Shown: piece by piece, positions 60,650 through 64,000 of the stretch
How the letters are laid out: the number at the start of each line of letters is the position of its first letter
Numbering within the stretch: the stretch's first letter is position 1
Source: Pygmaiobacter massiliensis
GTDB lineage: Bacteria; Bacillota; Clostridia; Oscillospirales; Ruminococcaceae
Direction of reading: 5' to 3'
Assembly: GCA_022778585.1 (NCBI GenBank)
Contig: JALFTI010000021.1
Location: 124,001 to 188,000 of the forward strand
DNA length: 64,000 bases
Notes under the pieces: generated by a model
Told to the model about the DNA's origin: nothing
Seen by the model: only the letters and a program-made list of their open reading frames with translations
Databases searched by the model: none
Position numbers and translations under genes: made by a program

Positions 60650-62164
60650 TTACAGGGTGTGCATCAGGTCCCGGGTGGCAAGGTACAAATCATCATACAG
60701 CTTGCGGTACTTTTTGTACTGCTCGTGGCGCTCGGGGTCCGGGGTGAAGGTGCGGGCGGGTTTAATAATCTGGCCCAGGGCCTCAAAGTCCCGGTAAAGC
60801 CCCGCGCCAATGCCGGCCATCAGCGCGTCGCCGTAGCTTGCGCCAATGGTCACCGCAGCAAGCTGCAGCGGTTCGCCGATCACATCTGCCACAATCTGCA
60901 TCCACAAGGGGTTTTGGGTACCGCCGCCCACCGCCATAATGCGGGACAGCGGAATATTGTTTTCCTTTAAAATATCCACATGCTGGCCCACCGCATAGGC
61001 TACGCTTTCCAGCGCGGCCCGGTACAGGTGGCGCTTGGTGTGCCGGTCGGTCAGGCCGAAGATAACTCCTTTTGCGTTGGGGTCGTTGATGGGGGTGCGC
61101 TCGCCGCTGGTCATATAGGGAAGCATCACCAAACCGTCGCTGCCGGGGGCAATCTCATCCAGCCCTTCCATCATGGTCTGGAACGCGTTGGCGCCGCCCG
61201 CCTTTTGCTGTTCTAGCGCTTCGGGGAACAGGTTGTCCCGGAACCATTTGGTAACGGTGCCGCAGTTGTTGGTGCCGGCCGCCACGCTGAAGGTGCCGGG
61301 CACCGTAAAGTTGTTGCCCCGCACCCGGTCGTCGTAGACCAAGTGGTCGGTGCAGCAGTAGATGAAGATGGAGGAACCAAACTGTACCATCATATCGCCG
61401 GGGTGCAAAACGCCGGTGCTGATGGATTCGGCAGTGGAGTCGCCGGTGCCCACCGTGACCGGGGTGCCGACCGCAAGGCCGGTCTCGGCGGCGGCCTGCT
61501 CGGTTACATAGCCTGCCACATCGCAGGAAACGCGGCCTTCGGGCAGCTGGTCGGGCCGGCAGAACAAGCTGCACTCTTCGGCCCGGATGCTGCCGTCTGG
61601 GTTATACATGGGCCGCAGCGAGGCGAGACCCAAAAACCGGTCCACCACATATTCGCCGGTCAGCTTGGCCACCAGGTAGGAAGAGCCGGGCAAAAATTTA
61701 TAGGTTTTTTCGTAAACCTCCGGCTCGTTGTTGCGAATCCACAAAATTTTGGCGCATACATCGCCCGAGCAAAGCGGCCGGCCGAACAGCTCCTGCACCC
61801 GCTTTTCGCCGTAGTATTCGGTCAGGTACTGAATTTCCTTCTGGCTGCGGGCGTCAATGCCGTACAAAATGGCCTTGCGCAGCGGCCGGCAGTTTTCATC
61901 CACCGGCAAACAGCAGGTGCCCAGGGTGGAAACCCCCACCGCTGCAATCTGGTCGGCGGCAAGCTTACTTTTTTCCAAAAGGGTATGGCTGAGAATGCAA
62001 AAATCCTTCCACCACACCTGCTCGGCGTCGTGCTCGTAATAGTTGGGCTTGGGGTTTTCCATGCCATGGGGGGTGGCTGCGCTTGCCACAATCTGCCCGG
62101 TCTGGTCCACAATGACGCCTTTGCTTTCGTTGGTGCCAATATCAATGCCCATTAAGTATTTCAT
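60650..62164 (-). CDS. FGGY-family carbohydrate kinase (xylulokinase-like)
   Basis: A 504-residue sugar kinase with the two-domain actin-like FGGY fold. The phosphate-1 loop is MGIDIGTNESKGVIVD at the N-terminus. Catalytic Asp and ligand loops appear in ILYGIDARS and TVGTGDSTAESIS, and the C-terminal signature is MAVGGGTQNPLWMQIVADVIGEPL. Closest in general look to xylulokinase/erythritol kinase-like members; substrate not assignable. AAGGAGTGGG precedes the ATG. It lies 125 bases after the BtpA-family gene in the same direction, an AT-rich gap with a 16-base palindrome (TATATATTAATATATA, 62252-62267), and precedes the isomerase gene by 82 bases. Confidence 0.93.
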   Translation of the reverse strand: MKYLMGIDIGTNESKGVIVDQTGQIVASAATPHGMENPKPNYYEHDAEQVWWKDFCILSHTLLEKSKLAADQIAAVGVSTLGTCCLPVDENCRPLRKAILYGIDARSQKEIQYLTEYYGEKRVQELFGRPLCSGDVCAKILWIRNNEPEVYEKTYKFLPGSSYLVAKLTGEYVVDRFLGLASLRPMYNPDGSIRAEECSLFCRPDQLPEGRVSCDVAGYVTEQAAAETGLAVGTPVTVGTGDSTAESISTGVLHPGDMMVQFGSSIFIYCCTDHLVYDDRVRGNNFTVPGTFSVAAGTNNCGTVTKWFRDNLFPEALEQQKAGGANAFQTMMEGLDEIAPGSDGLVMLPYMTSGERTPINDPNAKGVIFGLTDRHTKRHLYRAALESVAYAVGQHVDILKENNIPLSRIMAVGGGTQNPLWMQIVADVIGEPLQLAAVTIGASYGDALMAGIGAGLYRDFEALGQIIKPARTFTPDPERHEQYKKYRKLYDDLYLATRDLMHTL

Positions 62165-62289
62165 AAAATCTGCCCACTCCTTCCATAAGCCGGCAGGCGG
62201 CTTTTTTGCTGCGGCCCTGTCATGTGCCGCTTCTTTCCTGAAAAGCCCCGGTATATATTAATATATATAAGGTAAGAGAAGGTGCTTTT

Positions 62290-63099
62290 TTACAGGGTGG
62301 CGCGGTACTCGTACACCTGCTGCATGAACACCTTAACCCGCTCGGGATCTACAATGTTTGCAAATTTGCCGTCTACCTTGAAAGCGGTACCCACACAGGC
62401 GCCGTCGCTGATGGCAAGCTTTTCCTTTACATTGGCAGCGGTGCAGCCGGTATTGCAGAACACAGGCACACCCTCCGAAGCGGCGCGCACCTCTTCAATC
62501 AGGCTGGAGTTGGTCTCCTCGCCGGCGCTGGTGCCGGACACGCACAAGGCATCGGGGAAGCAGTGGAAGATCAGCGAATGCAGAATCTTCTTCATCGGCC
62601 GTTCGGCCAGGTAAGCGTCCGACTCGGGGTTTACCTTATAAAGCAGCTTCAAATCGTCCAGCCCCAAAGCCTTTTTGCGCCGCAGTGTTTCGGCAATGTT
62701 GGTGTCGGTAATGCCGCTTTCGCCCATGTAAGCGCCAGTAAAGGTAGAGCGCACGAAGTTTGCCCCGGTGGCGGCGGCCAGGTCAATGGAGGCAATGGGA
62801 TTGGAGACGATATTTACACCGAATGGGATTTTGATATCCCGCTTCAGCTCGCCCACAATGCGCCCCATAGCGCCCACGGTTACATAGGAAACCTGCTTTT
62901 GGTAAGGCAGGCTGAATTCGTTGGCGATCAAAACACCGTCCACACCGCCGTCCTGCAGGGCATTCAGCTCATAGCGGGCAGTTTCTACCACCTTTTCCAT
63001 GGTGTCCTCTTTTGTGTAAAGCGGGTCGCCAGGCATGGCGCGCAGGTGCAGAAGAGCGATAATGGGCTTTTTTACCCCAAACAGTTCTTCGGTCCACAT
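62290..63099 (-). CDS. BtpA/SgcQ-family protein
   Basis: A 269-residue TIM-barrel-like protein of the BtpA family. The N-terminus reads FGVKKPIIALLHLRAMPGDP, then ELNALQDGGVDGVLIANEFSLPY, PFGVNIVSNPIASIDLAAATGANFVRS, and a C-terminal GCTAANVKEKLAISDGACVGTAFKVDGKFANIVDPERV. Cyanobacterial BtpA is linked to photosystem I stability, while SgcQ of enteric bacteria lies in a sugar-catabolism cluster. In this anaerobe the sugar role is the sensible reading, and the enzyme activity is unknown. AAGGAGTTG precedes the ATG at 63099; an in-frame start at 63168 has none. Confidence 0.9.
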   Translation of the reverse strand: MWTEELFGVKKPIIALLHLRAMPGDPLYTKEDTMEKVVETARYELNALQDGGVDGVLIANEFSLPYQKQVSYVTVGAMGRIVGELKRDIKIPFGVNIVSNPIASIDLAAATGANFVRSTFTGAYMGESGITDTNIAETLRRKKALGLDDLKLLYKVNPESDAYLAERPMKKILHSLIFHCFPDALCVSGTSAGEETNSSLIEEVRAASEGVPVFCNTGCTAANVKEKLAISDGACVGTAFKVDGKFANIVDPERVKVFMQQVYEYRATL

Positions 63100-63176
63100 A
63101 AAAGCTACAACTCCTTCGCTTTTGGCGCGGCAGCCGGATACTACCGGGTGCAAGCGCAATTTTTCCATATATTATT

Positions 63177-63205
63177 ATATTACAGGTAAATGCGGGCGTT
63201 TTCAA
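63177..63205 (-). promoter_or_regulatory. BtpA/FGGY/isomerase operon promoter
   Basis: On the minus strand: -35 TTGAAA (63200-63205), 17-base spacer, -10 TAATAT (63177-63182), about 75 bases upstream of the BtpA start. Confidence 0.78.
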
Positions 63206-63616
63206 GCAAAAGACAATACCAATACATACAAAATAAAGCGTACATTTTGGTACAAAAGGGAAAACTGCAGGCTTTTTTGCGGCCAAAATGTGAAAAAACA
63301 AAAAAGAAGATGAAAAAGTAAAACAAAACTTTTATTATCAAAATAAAAACTTTTTATTATCTGCCAGTTTCTACCGGAAAAAAGTGAAAAGAAAGTGCAC
63401 GAAACTGGGAAATGTGCCCAAAATGTACTTACAAGCCCCGCCCAAATAAAACTTATTAAAAAATTGTGAATGAATTGTAAACCAAATAAAAATGGCTTAT
63501 TAAACAAGTTTTTGCAAATAAAACTGAACAAAATAAGCAAAAAACCGGGCGTTTATAAAATGCTTTTTGGCCGATTTCTACAATAATTTAGCGGGATATT
63601 GGTTGAAATCAACATT

Positions 63617-63645
63617 GACTTGGCTGGTTTGAATCTGTAAAATGC
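63617..63645 (+). promoter_or_regulatory. Promoter TTGACT-17-TAAAAT of symporter gene
   Basis: -35 TTGACT at 63617-63622, -10 TAAAAT at 63640-63645. A GTTGA-AA-TCAAC palindrome (63603-63614) lies directly upstream of the -35. Confidence 0.65.
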
Positions 63646-63901
63646 TAATAGAACCATACAGTACATATCAACCGGGTTGCCGGTTGCGGGTGTGGTTTTC
63701 ATTTTTGGCTATAAATACTGCGGCAGCTGCAGCGGTAAAGTCTGCGGTGTGTACCTGCCCGAAAGCAAAGCGTGCGAAGCGGGATGCGTGCTTTGCCCGG
63801 CGGGACAAAGGCTGGAAGGTTGCAGTTGGCGGCGCGGTATTTGTGCATAAGCGGCATGCCTTGGCGTGCCAACTTGAGTTACGAGGAGGTTAATAGTAAC
63901 T

Positions 63902-64000
63902 ATGACAATTTATTCATTGTTGACTGACCTTGCGATCGCTTCGTTGCTGATCCTGATTGGTCAGTTCCTGCGCTCCAAGCTGAAATTCTTCCAGGAGTTC
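63902..64000 (+). CDS. Probable sodium/glutamate symporter, 5' part only
   Basis: The first 33 codons of a gene running off the window. AGGAGG lies 15 bases before the ATG. The encoded N-terminus, LAIASLLILIGQFLRSKLKFFQEF, matches the first span and following basic loop of GltS-type sodium:glutamate symporters. Only a fragment is visible, so the family is tentative; a long leader with hairpins precedes it. Its neighbourhood with the carbohydrate island suggests a different or broader substrate is possible. Confidence 0.6.
   Translation, partial: MTIYSLLTDLAIASLLILIGQFLRSKLKFFQEF

Larger units (their letters stand above)
63100..63901. other. Long intergenic region, divergent from the symporter gene
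   Basis: About 800 bases, strongly AT-rich between 63180 and 63600; no gene seen. It carries a leftward promoter at 63177-63205 and a rightward one at 63617-63645. The rightward promoter is followed by a leader of about 250 bases with several hairpins: CAACCGG-GTTG-CCGGTTG near 63669-63686 and a GGCA...TGCC stem near 63853-63870. Possible RNA-based control. Confidence 0.5.

Noticed and set aside
1-64000. CRISPR array, tRNA, rRNA or complete mobile element
   Set aside because: No regularly spaced direct repeats, no cloverleaf or CCA-ended tRNA, no rRNA motifs and no transposase or integrase were recognised. An isolated tRNA could be missed by eye, but none of the intergenic regions examined suggested one.

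Overview
The window reads as a chromosomal segment of a moderately GC-rich Gram-positive anaerobe of the class Clostridia, most likely Oscillospiraceae/Ruminococcaceae (Faecalibacterium/Subdoligranulum/Gemmiger relatives). This is an inference from family content: a glgC-glgD-glgA operon, a zinc-ribbon/DUF5685/DnaJ trio, a heterodimeric ABC exporter behind a MarR regulator, CarD and BtpA/SgcQ proteins. AGGAGG ribosome sites, TTGACA-17-TATAAT promoters and GC-stem/T-run terminators agree. I see no rRNA, tRNA, CRISPR array, insertion sequence or prophage.

Layout. 0.3-10.7 kb: creatininase-family hydrolase, a large membrane-anchored protein of unknown function, the zinc-ribbon/DUF5685/DnaJ operon, an ABC ATPase-permease pair with a zinc-ribbon protein, an EamA transporter and a TraX-like membrane protein. 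10.7-16.7 kb: class A penicillin-binding protein and MBL-fold hydrolase (minus strand), then polynucleotide phosphorylase with a promoter and long leader. 17.0-20.6 kb: a decayed two-gene locus, a HEPN-motif protein and a Sel1-repeat protein, broken by four same-direction frameshifts and one amber codon; every other gene in the window looks intact. 20.7-26.9 kb: DUF1284 protein, transaldolase-family enzyme, and a MarR-ABC-ABC operon with a perfect palindrome at its promoter. 26.9-31.4 kb (minus strand): two small-protein genes, MetRS and a FemX-like aminoacyltransferase. 31.9-35.7 kb: ADP-glucose glycogen synthesis operon. 36.3-39.2 kb: EamA transporter, GH25 muramidase, aromatic-acid-exporter-like protein.

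39.4-44.6 kb (minus strand) is a compact type IV pilus/competence-pseudopilus-like operon: transglutaminase-type lipoprotein, GspF/PilC, four small membrane-anchored proteins, a PilT-type ATPase and a DUF2500-like protein. 45.0-54.6 kb holds an HxlR-TetR-like fusion regulator, an Old Yellow Enzyme-type flavin/Fe-S oxidoreductase, a CarD protein, an isochorismatase-family hydrolase and an AraC regulator divergent from a sodium:solute symporter and a gamma-glutamyltransferase.

55.3-63.1 kb is a carbohydrate island of unknown substrate: DeoR regulator; operon of NagB-like protein, PfkB kinase and cupin; GntR regulator between two operons; second operon of BtpA/SgcQ protein, FGGY kinase and TIM-barrel isomerase/epimerase. 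The NagB-like protein lacks two key catalytic residues of GlcN6P deaminase, so the pathway may be non-standard. The window ends inside a probable sodium/glutamate symporter.

The candidates most worth a second look are the HEPN/Sel1 locus, the carbohydrate island with its altered NagB homologue, the fused HxlR-TetR regulator and the reduced pilus operon.
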